Source of the DNA: Vibrio splendidus
Lineage (GTDB): Bacteria; Pseudomonadota; Gammaproteobacteria; Enterobacterales; Vibrionaceae
DNA length: 64,000 nt
Assembly: GCF_003345295.1 (NCBI RefSeq)
Contig: NZ_CP031055.1
Coordinates: 2,170,001-2,234,000 of the forward strand
Direction: 5' to 3'
Position 1 is the first letter of the stretch. The number at the start of each line of letters is the position of its first letter. Below are positions 32,890 through 41,906 of this stretch, in pieces. The position numbers and the translations under genes are program-made. The notes beneath the pieces were generated by a model. That model did no database searches and had not been told where the DNA came from. It saw only the letters and a list, made by a program, of their open reading frames with translations.

Positions 32890-34776
32890 GTGAAAAACTC
32901 TTTTGCGCTTATTGATAAGCCAACCTTTTTTGGTGCGATAGCACTCCTACTCACGATCATCTTCCCGCTGATTATGTTCCCGACGCAAGGAGCAGACTGG
33001 ATCGCGGTCGCTAAAACCTTTATGACAGACCAACTTGGTTTCTTGTACCTAGCGCTTGGACTCGCAGCTTGTGCCTTCATGGTTTACGTTGTGTTCAGTG
33101 ATATGGGACAAATTAAACTGGGTGAAGCCGATGAAGAACCTGAATTTAAAACCGCTTCATGGGCAGCAATGCTTTTCTGTGGTGGTATCGGGGCAAGTAT
33201 CTTGTACTGGGGCTGTATCGAGTGGGCTTACTACTACCAATCACCTCCTTTTCAACTAGAACCCGGCAGTGAAGAAGCCGTTCGTTGGGCTGCGACCTAT
33301 GGTTTATTCCACTGGGGTCCAATTGCTTGGTCTATTTACCTAATCCCTGCGATTCCAATTGCCTACTTTTTCTATGTACGTAAACAACCTGTACTAAAAA
33401 TTTCTAGTGCATTGATGCCAGTATTGGGTGAACACCATAGCCGCGGCGTTGCAGGTAAAGTTGTAGATATCCTATTCATATTTGGTCTATTAGGTGGCGC
33501 AGCAACAACGTTAGGTTTAGCAGCACCTCTTATTACTGAAGGTCTTAACCACTTATTCGGCCTACCAAAAAATAACGTCACTCAAGTTATGGTGCTTTTG
33601 GTTTGTACTGCGATATTCGCATACTCATCGTATGCGGGTTTGGAAAAAGGCATCAAGATCCTCAGTAACATCAACTTCTGGGGCGCAATGGGACTATTGA
33701 TATTCGTCCTAATCGCTGGCCCAACGATTTTCATGCTTGAGACGGGTCTAGATTCGATTGGTCGCCTATTGTCTAACTTCTTTGTGATGGCAACGTGGGC
33801 AGAACCATTCGGCGGCTACGGTACGTTCGAAAATACGCATTTCCCACAAGATTGGACCATTTTCTACTGGGCATGGTGGCTAGTTTTTGCACCAAGCATG
33901 GGCCTGTTTGTTGCGCGCATCTCTCGCGGCAGAACCATTAAACAAATGGTGTCAGGCTCTATCTTCTTTGGTTCATTAGGCTGCTTCTTATTCTTCATGA
34001 TTTTAGGTAACTACGGTTTATCCCTACAGTTATCTGGTGAGCTAGATGTCGTTGCAATCCTAAACGAAGAAGGCGCAACCAAAGCTATCTTCTCGATGCT
34101 GGCACAACTGCCAATGAGCACGTTAGTGATCGCCGTATTTACACTGTTGTGTATTATTTTTACTGCGACAACCTTTGACTCTATATCTTACATTTTAGCT
34201 TCTGTGGTTCAAAACAACGTGACCGAAGAGCCAATGCGTTGGAACCGTATGTTCTGGGCATTCACACTGTCGTTCTTACCAACGATTCTGATGTTCTTGG
34301 GCGGCCTAAGCACGCTTCAAACCGCTGCGATTGTTGGTGGCTTACCGCTACTGGCTATCTCTGTGATGTTGATGATCTCAGCCGTTCGTGCGACGAGCCT
34401 CGATTTGCGTCACCAAGAGAATTACATCGAGCCAACGATTAACATCGAAGAGCTGCCAGACATGGACCCATGGTCGGCAGAAGGTATGGCATTGGCACAG
34501 TTCGAGAAAGAGAAAGACGCAGCACAAGATGCAGCAGAACTTGAACGTGAGGCTTATAAAGCCCTTGCCGATGTGAAGAAAGAAATCCGCGCTTATGTTC
34601 TTGAACAGGGTGCACAAATGGAAACACATGAGCTTCCTGAAAACCTACAACAAGCACTTGAGCAGGCTGAAAACAACCTAAGCACAGCTCAAGCGAAAAA
34701 AGTTGAGTTATCAGAGCAAGCTCAGAAAGCTCGAGTCGCGTTCAATCAGGTGGTTGCAGAACTGCCACTTGCTTGA
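32890..34776 (+). CDS. BCCT-family betaine/carnitine/choline transporter
   Basis: Protein of 628 residues starting at GTG, with GGA upstream. Twelve transmembrane helices are expected. The family signature is near residues 95-115 (FCGGIGASILYWGCIEWAYYY), followed by GLFHWGPIAWSIYLIPAIPIAYFF. Uses Na+ to import compatible solutes. The C-terminal tail of about 115 residues is hydrophilic and coiled-coil-like (AQFEKEKDAAQDAAELEREA), longer than in minimal transporters and possibly an osmosensing extension. Monocistronic, with a strong terminator. Substrate not assignable. Confidence 0.92.
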   Translation: MKNSFALIDKPTFFGAIALLLTIIFPLIMFPTQGADWIAVAKTFMTDQLGFLYLALGLAACAFMVYVVFSDMGQIKLGEADEEPEFKTASWAAMLFCGGIGASILYWGCIEWAYYYQSPPFQLEPGSEEAVRWAATYGLFHWGPIAWSIYLIPAIPIAYFFYVRKQPVLKISSALMPVLGEHHSRGVAGKVVDILFIFGLLGGAATTLGLAAPLITEGLNHLFGLPKNNVTQVMVLLVCTAIFAYSSYAGLEKGIKILSNINFWGAMGLLIFVLIAGPTIFMLETGLDSIGRLLSNFFVMATWAEPFGGYGTFENTHFPQDWTIFYWAWWLVFAPSMGLFVARISRGRTIKQMVSGSIFFGSLGCFLFFMILGNYGLSLQLSGELDVVAILNEEGATKAIFSMLAQLPMSTLVIAVFTLLCIIFTATTFDSISYILASVVQNNVTEEPMRWNRMFWAFTLSFLPTILMFLGGLSTLQTAAIVGGLPLLAISVMLMISAVRATSLDLRHQENYIEPTINIEELPDMDPWSAEGMALAQFEKEKDAAQDAAELEREAYKALADVKKEIRAYVLEQGAQMETHELPENLQQALEQAENNLSTAQAKKVELSEQAQKARVAFNQVVAELPLA

Positions 34777-34823
34777 CATTAGCCATGACACAGTCCATTT
34801 ATTTGGACTCTCCTAAATACGAC

Positions 34824-34849
34824 AAAGGCTCACAGAAATGTGAGCCTTT
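34824..34849 (+). terminator. Terminator of the BCCT transporter gene
   Basis: An 11-bp stem AAAGGCTCACA (34824-34834) with TGTGAGCCTTT (34839-34849), loop GAAA, then T. Confidence 0.92.
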
Positions 34850-34895
34850 TTTTATGCCTTTCTAAAAACTTGAGTTATTGCTCAATTTCACATTG

Positions 34896-34928
34896 ATGAA
34901 ACAAATATGAAACGACTTTGACACAAAT
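34896..34928. promoter_or_regulatory. Possible Pho box upstream of alkaline phosphatase
   Basis: Three 7-base elements (ATGAAAC, ATGAAAC, TTGACAC) repeat at an exact 11-base period with 4-base spacers (AAAT, GACT, AAAT), the architecture of PhoB sites. Each matches the reverse complement of the PhoB half-site at about 5 of 7 positions. Orientation and match are imperfect. Confidence 0.35.
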
Positions 34929-34969
34929 CGGTGTTCTAATCATCCCGCTTATATAAAAAGGGATAACTA

Positions 34970-36547
34970 ATGAAGCACTTTATGAAACCAATTGTTACCG
35001 CAGTGGTAACCTCTACACTCTCATTCAACGTACTTTCAGCAGAAATCAAAAATGTCATTCTGATGATCGGCGACGGCATGGGACCTCAGCAAGTTGGCTT
35101 ATTGGAAACCTACGCAAACCAAGCGCCAAATTCCATCTATAAAGGGAACAAAACGGCCATTTATCAACTTGCTCAAGAAGGGGTTATTGGTTCATCCCTA
35201 ACGCATCCGGAAGACGCAATCGTAGTGGATTCAGCTTGCTCTGCGACCATGCTTGCAACGGGTATCTACAGCGGTTCAGAAGTGATCGGTATCGATTCAC
35301 AGGGTAACCATGTTGAGACCGTACTTGAGAAAGCGAAAAAAGCAGGCAAAGCGACCGGCTTAGTGTCCGACACGCGCTTAACTCACGCGACCCCGGCTTC
35401 TTTCGCCGCTCACCAACCTCACCGATCTTTAGAGAATCAAATCGCATCCGATATGCTTGCAACTGGCGCTGATGTGATGCTATCTGGAGGGCTACGTCAT
35501 TGGATTCCTAAATCGACCAACGACAAAGGTGAAACCTATAAGCAGCTTGAGCAACTGACTCAAGGTGATGTTTATCTCAAATCGAAGCGTAAAGACGACC
35601 GTAACCTGCTGACTGAAGCAGAGAAAGACGGCTACCAACTGGCGTTTAATCGCAACATGCTAGACGACGCTAAGGGCGATAAACTACTTGGCCTATTCGC
35701 CTACTCAGGCATGGATGATGGCATCGCTTACAGCAACAAGAAAAAGAGTGGCGAACGAACTCAGCCAAGCCTGAAAGAGATGACACAAAAAGCGCTCAAC
35801 ATCCTATCCAAAAATGAAGATGGCTTTTTCCTAATGGTCGAAGGTGGCCAAATCGACTGGGCGGGACACAGTAACGATGCAGGCACTATGCTGCATGAAC
35901 TGCTCAAGTTTGATGAAGCGATCCAGACTGTGTATGAATGGGCAAAAAATCGTGAAGACACGATCGTGATTGTGACCGCAGACCACGAAACAGGCTCTTT
36001 CGGTTTCAGCTACTCTTCTAACGACCTACCAAAACCACAGAAACGTTCTGGCGAAGCCTTTGCTGATCGCGACTATGCACCCAACTTTAACTTTGGCGCA
36101 TTCGACATTCTTGATGGTTTATACAATCAGAAGCAAAGCTACTACGGCATGATCAGCGAATTTCAGAAGCTAGATAAATCGCTGCAAACACCTGAAAAAC
36201 TGGCTGAGATCGTCAACAAAAACAGTGAGTTCCCTATCACTGCTGAACAAGCGAAAAACGTATTAGCCAGTAAGCCGAATCCATACCGATTGGCTCAGCA
36301 CAAATACTTGTCGGCAGAAGAAGTGCCTGCTATCAACGATTTCGATGCTTTCTTCCCATATAACGACCGTGGCAACCTACTTGCTCGTGAACAAGCAACA
36401 GGCCAAAACATCGTTTGGGGTACAGGCACACACACTCATACACCAGTGAACGTGTTTGCTTGGGGCCCTGCCGAGAAGATATTGCCAGTTTCAAAAATCA
36501 TGCACCACTCAGAACTGGGTGAGTACATTAAACAACAAGTAAACTAG
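34970..36547 (+). CDS. phoA: Alkaline phosphatase
   Basis: Secreted protein of 525 residues with a cleavable signal peptide (cut near residue 24). The metal site begins at MIGDGMG, the nucleophile is Ser88 in VDSACSAT, and further metal ligands lie in EGGQIDWAGHSND, TADHETG and GTHTHTPV. It releases phosphate from organic monoesters in the periplasm or outside the cell. The family is certain; the phoA symbol is by activity, since Vibrio has more than one alkaline phosphatase type. Possible PhoB control upstream. Confidence 0.9.
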   Translation: MKHFMKPIVTAVVTSTLSFNVLSAEIKNVILMIGDGMGPQQVGLLETYANQAPNSIYKGNKTAIYQLAQEGVIGSSLTHPEDAIVVDSACSATMLATGIYSGSEVIGIDSQGNHVETVLEKAKKAGKATGLVSDTRLTHATPASFAAHQPHRSLENQIASDMLATGADVMLSGGLRHWIPKSTNDKGETYKQLEQLTQGDVYLKSKRKDDRNLLTEAEKDGYQLAFNRNMLDDAKGDKLLGLFAYSGMDDGIAYSNKKKSGERTQPSLKEMTQKALNILSKNEDGFFLMVEGGQIDWAGHSNDAGTMLHELLKFDEAIQTVYEWAKNREDTIVIVTADHETGSFGFSYSSNDLPKPQKRSGEAFADRDYAPNFNFGAFDILDGLYNQKQSYYGMISEFQKLDKSLQTPEKLAEIVNKNSEFPITAEQAKNVLASKPNPYRLAQHKYLSAEEVPAINDFDAFFPYNDRGNLLAREQATGQNIVWGTGTHTHTPVNVFAWGPAEKILPVSKIMHHSELGEYIKQQVN

Positions 36548-36576
36548 CCTGAATCTTTTTTGCTCGTTTCACTTAG

Positions 36577-36590
36577 CGCCCTTCGGGGCG
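36577..36590 (+). terminator. Terminator of alkaline phosphatase gene
   Basis: CGCCC-TTCG-GGGCG with a stable tetraloop and six T, 30 bases after the stop codon. Confidence 0.88.
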
Positions 36591-36630
36591 TTTTTTGTTT
36601 TAATTTTTTAAATCTTTTAGTCTTTAAGTT

Positions 36631-36654
36631 AAGCAAGTAAGCAAGTAAGCAAGT
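36631..36654. repeat. 8-bp tandem repeat (AAGCAAGT x3)
   Basis: Three consecutive copies of AAGCAAGT between phoA and ycgN, flanked by partial copies. No function evident. Confidence 0.7.
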
Positions 36655-36685
36655 AAGTTTTAAATTTAGGCAACGCCAAATAGCA

Positions 36686-36711
36686 AAACATCCGCTAAAG
36701 AGCGGCTGTTT
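36686..36711 (-). terminator. Terminator of ycgN
   Basis: An imperfect stem (AAACATCCGCT with AGCGGCTGTTT, one mismatch) and loop AAAG. On the minus strand it is followed by TTTTG. Confidence 0.6.
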
Positions 36712-36720
36712 TTATAATAC

Positions 36721-37158
36721 TTAGCGATTCGGATGATTCAGAATGTGGTCTTCCCAATCGACAACATCGATTTCGTATACCACTTTGTTACGAACACTTT
36801 CACCTGCAGCATGCATCTCAGATTTAGAACCCGTAATCAATGGGTGCCACTCTGGAATCGGCTTAGATTCTGATAGAAGACGGTAAGCACAAGTGTCTGG
36901 TAACCAATGGAATTCATGAATCTTGTCACGAGTCAGCTTCAAACACTCTTCACCTGAAGTGAAGCGGTTCGGGTAGTCTTTACAAGAACATGTTTTGTCG
37001 TTTAACCAGCTGCACGCCACGTTGGTGTAGTAAACTTCATCGCTATCTTCATCCATTAGTTTATGCAGGCAACACTTACCACAACCGTCACACAGTGATT
37101 CCCACTCGTTCTCGGTCATTTGCTCTAGTGTCTTTTCTTGCCAAAATGGATTCGTCAT
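36721..37158 (-). CDS. ycgN: YcgN family Cys-cluster protein (UPF0260)
   Basis: Protein of 145 residues. The CDGCGKCCLHKL cluster near residues 23-34, followed by CSWLNDKTCSCKDYPNRF, belongs to the YkgJ/YcgN zinc- or iron-binding family. Conserved across gammaproteobacteria, function unknown. It is divergent from a second, shorter YkgJ-type gene. Confidence 0.88.
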   Translation of the reverse strand: MTNPFWQEKTLEQMTENEWESLCDGCGKCCLHKLMDEDSDEVYYTNVACSWLNDKTCSCKDYPNRFTSGEECLKLTRDKIHEFHWLPDTCAYRLLSESKPIPEWHPLITGSKSEMHAAGESVRNKVVYEIDVVDWEDHILNHPNR

Positions 37159-37317
37159 AGGATTACTTCTTACTCTTTTACTGGGGTGCGTGTTATACCG
37201 CTAGCCCATAAAAAGTTCAAGGATAATAATTGTTCATTCTTTGATTCAATCAACAGCTGTCACTCTCATCATTTTTTGCTACTATCGCGCACCCTGTTAT
37301 TTAGTGAGTTTAATTTG

Positions 37318-37566
37318 ATGGAATGTCGCCTAGGTTGTGGAGCATGCTGTGTCGCTCCAAGTATTACATCTGCTATTCCTGGAATGCCAAATGGCAAGCC
37401 TGCTGGCGTGCGTTGCATTCAATTAAATGAGCAAAACCTCTGTAAGCTATTTGGTCAGTCTTCACGCCCCAAGGTGTGTCACCAATTTAAAGCTTGTCCT
37501 GTCATCTGTGGAAAAACAGATCAAGAAGCACTTGATAACCTTATTGAGCTCGAAGCAATAACCTAA
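37318..37566 (+). CDS. YkgJ family cysteine cluster protein
   Basis: Protein of 82 residues from ATG 37318; the longer frame (from 37138) crosses the ycgN start and has no homology. The CRLGCGACCVAPS cluster and CKLFGQSSRPKVCHQFKACPVIC give the eight-Cys pattern of the YkgJ family, presumed metal-binding. Shares a 160-base divergent region with ycgN. Confidence 0.82.
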   Translation: MECRLGCGACCVAPSITSAIPGMPNGKPAGVRCIQLNEQNLCKLFGQSSRPKVCHQFKACPVICGKTDQEALDNLIELEAIT

Positions 37567-37659
37567 GAATACTTTTCTTTTTATATATGCCCAAGATTTC
37601 ACAACTTTGATAAATTTAAACTATCTTATTGATACTGGTAAAGATTAATAAGGATAGTT

Positions 37660-38349
37660 ATGAATAAGTATATCGCAGAAATGTTCGGTACATTTTGGTT
37701 GGTGTTAGGTGGTTGTGGTAGTGCAGTCTTAGCCGCCGCTTTCCCCGATGTGGGAATTGGTCTACTCGGAGTTTCCCTCGCCTTTGGTTTAACCGTACTC
37801 ACCATGGCCTTTGCTATTGGGCATATATCAGGTTGTCACCTCAACCCAGCTGTCACCATCGGTCTATGGAGTGGTGGTCGCTTTGATGGCAAAGATGTTG
37901 CGCCTTACATTATTGCCCAAGTGATTGGCGGTATTATCGCGGGTGGTGTGTTATTTGTCATAGCTTCCGGCCAAGCAGGTTTTGACGTTGTCTCATCAGG
38001 CTTTGCTTCAAATGGTTATGGTGAACACTCTCCAGGCGGCTATTCACTTACCGCTGCACTCGTGTGTGAGGTCGTCATGACCATGGTGTTCCTGTTCGTG
38101 ATCATGGGCGCAACCGATTCAAAAGCACCGGCTGGATTTGCACCTATCGCGATTGGTCTTTGTTTAACCTTGATCCACCTTATCAGTATCCCCGTCACTA
38201 ATACCTCTGTGAATCCTGCTCGAAGTACTGGCGTAGCTGTGTTTGTCGGCGATTGGGCTGTTTCGCAATTATGGCTATTCTGGATTGCACCGATTATTGG
38301 TGCCGTGATTGGCGCTGCGATTTACAAAGCCGTGCGTGGCTCTGATTAA
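37660..38349 (+). CDS. aqpZ: Aquaporin Z
   Basis: Inner-membrane water channel of 229 residues with six helices. Both pore motifs are present: HLNPAVT at residues 61-67 and SVNPARS near 186. The selectivity-filter Arg follows the second NPA. A short gene upstream region with TTGATA-like sequence is the only candidate promoter. Convergent with recR. Confidence 0.95.
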   Translation: MNKYIAEMFGTFWLVLGGCGSAVLAAAFPDVGIGLLGVSLAFGLTVLTMAFAIGHISGCHLNPAVTIGLWSGGRFDGKDVAPYIIAQVIGGIIAGGVLFVIASGQAGFDVVSSGFASNGYGEHSPGGYSLTAALVCEVVMTMVFLFVIMGATDSKAPAGFAPIAIGLCLTLIHLISIPVTNTSVNPARSTGVAVFVGDWAVSQLWLFWIAPIIGAVIGAAIYKAVRGSD

Positions 38350-38408
38350 TCGTTTGAAAAGGTTTTAGAGTAAACGCGTTTCAGAATAGAGCTTTATAAC
38401 AAAAAAAG

Positions 38409-38446
38409 AAAAAGCCGCTTAGTGATTATTCACCAAGCGGCTTTTT
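38409..38446. terminator. Bidirectional terminator between aqpZ and recR
   Basis: AAAAGCCGCTT pairs with AAGCGGCTTTT, and an inner GTGA/TCAC pair extends the stem. A and T runs flank it. It overlaps the recR stop by one base. Confidence 0.85.
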
Positions 38447-39045
38447 TAGATCTTATGACGACCGAGTAAGGAGTGCGAAAGCGTGGTGCCATCCACCAGC
38501 TCTAGCTCACCACCGACGGGAACACCATGGGCGATACGGCTAGCGTTCACTTCATGGGCATTACATAGCTCAGCAATGTAATGCGCTGTTGCTTCCCCTT
38601 CTACTGTCGGGTTAGTCGCTAGAATTACTTCAGTGATATCACCACGACGTAAACGGTAATCCAAAACATCGAGACCGATATCACTTGGACCGATACCATC
38701 AAGTGGTGAAAGATGCCCCATAAGCACAAAGTAACGACCTGAATATTGGCCAGTTGCTTCAATGGCTGCAATATCTGCAGGGCTCTCTACTACACAAATT
38801 TGACCATTTTCCTGACGTTTAGGATTGGTACAAATGTGGCAAGTATCTTCTTCAGTAAAAGTACGGCACTCATTACAATGACCAATTTCGGTCATTGCTT
38901 GGCTAAGAGCTTCAGCCAACTGTAGGCCGCCTTTTCTATCGCGCTGTAACAAATGAAAGGCCATACGCTGCGCCGACTTGGGGCCAACCCCAGGTAGACA
39001 ACGTAAGGCCTCCATCAAATGCTCCAGCATATGACTGGTACGCAT
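38446..39045 (-). CDS. recR: Recombination mediator RecR
   Basis: Protein of 199 residues. The helix-hairpin-helix LPGVGPKSAQRMAFHLL is at residues 17-33, the four-Cys zinc finger is CNECRTFTEEDTCHIC, and a Toprim domain follows (ICVVESPADIAAIE). With RecF/RecO it loads RecA on gapped DNA. Last gene of the dnaX-ybaB-recR run. Confidence 0.96.
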   Translation of the reverse strand: MRTSHMLEHLMEALRCLPGVGPKSAQRMAFHLLQRDRKGGLQLAEALSQAMTEIGHCNECRTFTEEDTCHICTNPKRQENGQICVVESPADIAAIEATGQYSGRYFVLMGHLSPLDGIGPSDIGLDVLDYRLRRGDITEVILATNPTVEGEATAHYIAELCNAHEVNASRIAHGVPVGGELELVDGTTLSHSLLGRHKI

Positions 39046-39068
39046 ATTTAACCGTTCTAACTTTAAAT

Positions 39069-39094
39069 AACGGCTTATTCAAGAACAAGCCGTT
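39069..39094 (-). other. Intra-operon hairpin between ybaB and recR
   Basis: AACGGCTT (39069-39076) pairs with AAGCCGTT (39087-39094) and an inner TTC/GAA pair extends it. The minus-strand T tract after it is weak, so attenuation or mRNA processing is possible. Confidence 0.45.
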
Positions 39095-39125
39095 GGAAGA
39101 GACAAGTCTCTTATAAATAAGTCGC

Positions 39126-39455
39126 TTAGAAAGGCATTTTCATACCTGGTGGAAGTTGCATCCCACCAGTTACGCCAGCCATTTTCTCTTTTTGAGTCTC
39201 TTCAACACGACGAGCTGCATCGTTGAAAGCGGCTGCGATAAGATCTTCAAGCATCTCTTTATCGTCTTCCATTAGGCTTTCATCGATATCAACGCGACGA
39301 ACACTGTGACTACCAGTAATCGTAATTTTTACAAGGCCAGCACCTGACTCACCTGTAACTTCCATATTTGCGATTTCTTCTTGAAGCTTTTGCATGCGTT
39401 CTTGCATTTGCTGGGCTTGCTTCATCATGTTGCCCATACCGCCTTTACCAAACAT
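39126..39455 (-). CDS. ybaB: YbaB/EbfC nucleoid-associated protein
   Basis: Protein of 109 residues. Met/Gln-rich N-terminus (MFGKGGMGNMMKQAQQMQERMQ), then the family core GAGLVKITITGSHSVRRVDID. Forms tweezer-like dimers that bind DNA. Conserved between dnaX and recR. Confidence 0.95.
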   Translation of the reverse strand: MFGKGGMGNMMKQAQQMQERMQKLQEEIANMEVTGESGAGLVKITITGSHSVRRVDIDESLMEDDKEMLEDLIAAAFNDAARRVEETQKEKMAGVTGGMQLPPGMKMPF

Positions 39456-39623
39456 GTTATTACTCTCTGGTCTAATTGGTTTATTAAAATCATTTAAGCT
39501 ACTAAGGGCTTAAATGGGGGTTAAAACACTGTGATTCAACCCCACGAGTTCAGTTCTCTGATTTGCTTTCCAAGGATGATATACCCATCACTAAATGAAA
39601 GGCATATCGATATTGGAGGAACA

Positions 39624-41888
39624 CTATATTGGACGAACGCTGTCTCTATCCAACTCGGCAGCAAAACGTCTTTCGATAAACTGTACGTTGGCATCGTTTT
39701 CCAAACTGGTAAACGCGTCTTTCAACTTGCTTTGATACAATCTTTCTCGCAGTTCTAGCGGTGTTTCTCCACCATCACCAATTTCAACACTCAAATGACA
39801 CTCTTCTCCAAGCACAGTATTGAGAGACTGTAATAGCTCACTCTGTGCGCGATCCGTATTCAAGTGAGCCTGGCTCGCTCTTAACGTTAAGGTGATTGAT
39901 GTGTCAATCTTAGTAAATACTGAGTTCAATGCTAACTGTTCAACAAGCTTAGCCGTCTCTAGCTTTTGAATCGTGGCGGACCATTCATCTTGAACAATCG
40001 ACTCTTGAAGCAATTTATCGACCATTTCTGGTGTCTTAATATGCTCTAACGCACGCTTGATCTGAGTAGGTGTAAGCTCTTTGCTCACCTCTTTCACTAC
40101 AGGTTTAGACGGTTTCCAGCGATAAGGTTCATTATCGTTGGTCACATTTTCTGTCGAAGAGGCTGATAAAGAAGCTGGCGACACCCGCTCAGAACCACCG
40201 TGTTGCAGAGCAACTCGGTCAAGAACTGAAGTTTTAGCTGGTGTCGCTTTAGCCTTTTTTGGCGCTGAACCTTTGTTATCTGTTGCTGCACCACCTCTAC
40301 GTTGAGAACGCAATTGGTGACGTAAACCACTCACAGGCGAAGTTGCACGCGCTGGTTGCTCCTGCGAAGCTGGTGAAACAGAAGGTGCAACGGGAGCAAC
40401 ATTTGGCTGCTCTTGATTCTGGTAATTCGTTTGCTGAGTCATGGGACTCACCGGCTGCTCCGCACCGTAGCTAGGACGTTCATCATAAGCAGGTGGAGCG
40501 TCATACTGACTGTGCGGGTAATCCTGTTCTGGATAACCTTGGTTGCCTGAATGACCAGCGTAACCTTGTGAATCTGAATATTGGTTCTGATTCTGCGGCG
40601 GTTGCTGTTGCACAGGCTGCTGAATAGGAGCTTGCTGAGGCAATTGAGGCTGTGAAACCGCTGGAGCCTGAGCTGACTGTCTCGGAGTTGCCATTGGCGC
40701 AGCTTGACTCACTGGCTGAGCAACACTCTGAACCGGATTCTGAGCTGCAGGAGCAGGCGCTGGGCTAGTCGACTCAGTCGAGATAGCCGTAGCAACAGTT
40801 TGTTCAGCAGGTCTGAATGCCAACATACGCAGAACCACCATCTCAATACCAACACGAGCGGTTGGCGATAATGGCAAGTCTTGACGCCCTTTCAGCACTA
40901 TCTGGTAGTAGAGTTGGATATCTTGTGGGCTTAACGCTTTGCTCAACAGTTCTAGCCTTTCAGCGTCAGGCTGAGCCTTGTCTAAAGTAGACGGCAGAGC
41001 TTGATACATCGCCAATCGGTGTAATTGAGTCGCAAGTTGACTCAGCAATCCATCCCACTCAACGCCATTTTCAGCAAGAGCTTGAATGCAAGCCATCGCT
41101 AATTGTGGTTGTTTACTGCTAATCGCTTCAAGTAGATGAATCGCTTGGTCTGTATCCAGCGTTCCAAGCATGTGAGCAACAGTGTCTGTCACTACATTGC
41201 CATTACCTAATGCGATAGCTTGGTCTGTTAGGCTAAGAGCGTCACGCATACTGCCATCAGCGGCATGAGCAATCATTCCAAGCGCACGAGATTCAGACGT
41301 CACATTTTCTTGTTCAAGAATATGATCGAGTTGCTCGTGGATATTATCAACGCTAATCGGCTTAAGATGGAATTGCAGACAACGCGACAATATAGTCACA
41401 GGAAGCTTTTGCGGATCCGTCGTTGCGAGCAAGAACTTCACATACTCAGGCGGCTCTTCTAAGGTCTTTAGAAGCGCGTTAAAACTGTGCCTAGACAGCA
41501 TGTGTACTTCATCGATTAGGTAAACCTTGAAGCGACCACGTGCAGGCTTGTACTGAACATTGTCCAGAAGCTCGCGGGTATCTTCTACCTTAGTACGTGA
41601 GGCAGCATCGATCTCGAGCAGGTCAACAAAACGACCTTCATCGATCTCTTTACAGGTTGCACACTCACCACAAGGAGTTGAAGTAATGCCTGTTTCACAG
41701 TTGAGTCCCTTCGCAAACAAACGGCCGATGGTCGTTTTACCGACACCTCGTGTACCGCTGAATAGGTAAGCGTGATGCAACCTATTTTGGCTAAGGGCAT
41801 TCTCTAATGCTGTTAAAACATGGGCTTGACCAACCACTTCTTTGAATTTGGTTGGTCGCCATTTTCGCGCTAACGCAAGATAGCTCAT
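39624..41888 (-). CDS. dnaX: DNA polymerase III subunits tau and gamma
   Basis: Protein of 754 residues (tau). Walker A is FSGTRGVGKTT at about residues 43-53, the zinc site is CETGITSTPCGECATC, the DExx box is LIDEVHMLS and the sensor region ends in the SRC arginine finger. A long Gln/Pro-rich linker (residues about 370-530) precedes the C-terminal tau domain that binds DnaB and the polymerase core. A slippery site at codons 543-545 allows production of a 546-residue gamma form. Operon with ybaB and recR; apt lies upstream. Confidence 0.95.
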   Translation of the reverse strand: MSYLALARKWRPTKFKEVVGQAHVLTALENALSQNRLHHAYLFSGTRGVGKTTIGRLFAKGLNCETGITSTPCGECATCKEIDEGRFVDLLEIDAASRTKVEDTRELLDNVQYKPARGRFKVYLIDEVHMLSRHSFNALLKTLEEPPEYVKFLLATTDPQKLPVTILSRCLQFHLKPISVDNIHEQLDHILEQENVTSESRALGMIAHAADGSMRDALSLTDQAIALGNGNVVTDTVAHMLGTLDTDQAIHLLEAISSKQPQLAMACIQALAENGVEWDGLLSQLATQLHRLAMYQALPSTLDKAQPDAERLELLSKALSPQDIQLYYQIVLKGRQDLPLSPTARVGIEMVVLRMLAFRPAEQTVATAISTESTSPAPAPAAQNPVQSVAQPVSQAAPMATPRQSAQAPAVSQPQLPQQAPIQQPVQQQPPQNQNQYSDSQGYAGHSGNQGYPEQDYPHSQYDAPPAYDERPSYGAEQPVSPMTQQTNYQNQEQPNVAPVAPSVSPASQEQPARATSPVSGLRHQLRSQRRGGAATDNKGSAPKKAKATPAKTSVLDRVALQHGGSERVSPASLSASSTENVTNDNEPYRWKPSKPVVKEVSKELTPTQIKRALEHIKTPEMVDKLLQESIVQDEWSATIQKLETAKLVEQLALNSVFTKIDTSITLTLRASQAHLNTDRAQSELLQSLNTVLGEECHLSVEIGDGGETPLELRERLYQSKLKDAFTSLENDANVQFIERRFAAELDRDSVRPI
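40249..40275 (-). promoter_or_regulatory. Programmed -1 ribosomal frameshift site in dnaX
   Basis: In frame the codons are CCA AAA AAG, giving the heptamer A-AAA-AAG (40260-40254). After a -1 slip the ribosome reads GGC then TAA (40251-40249), ending gamma after ...Pro-Lys-Lys-Gly. An AAAGG element about 9 bases upstream (near 40275-40271) can act as the stimulatory Shine-Dalgarno-like sequence known from E. coli dnaX. A downstream stem-loop is not obvious. Confidence 0.85.
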
Positions 41889-41906
41889 GAATAATTCCGA
41901 AAAGGA

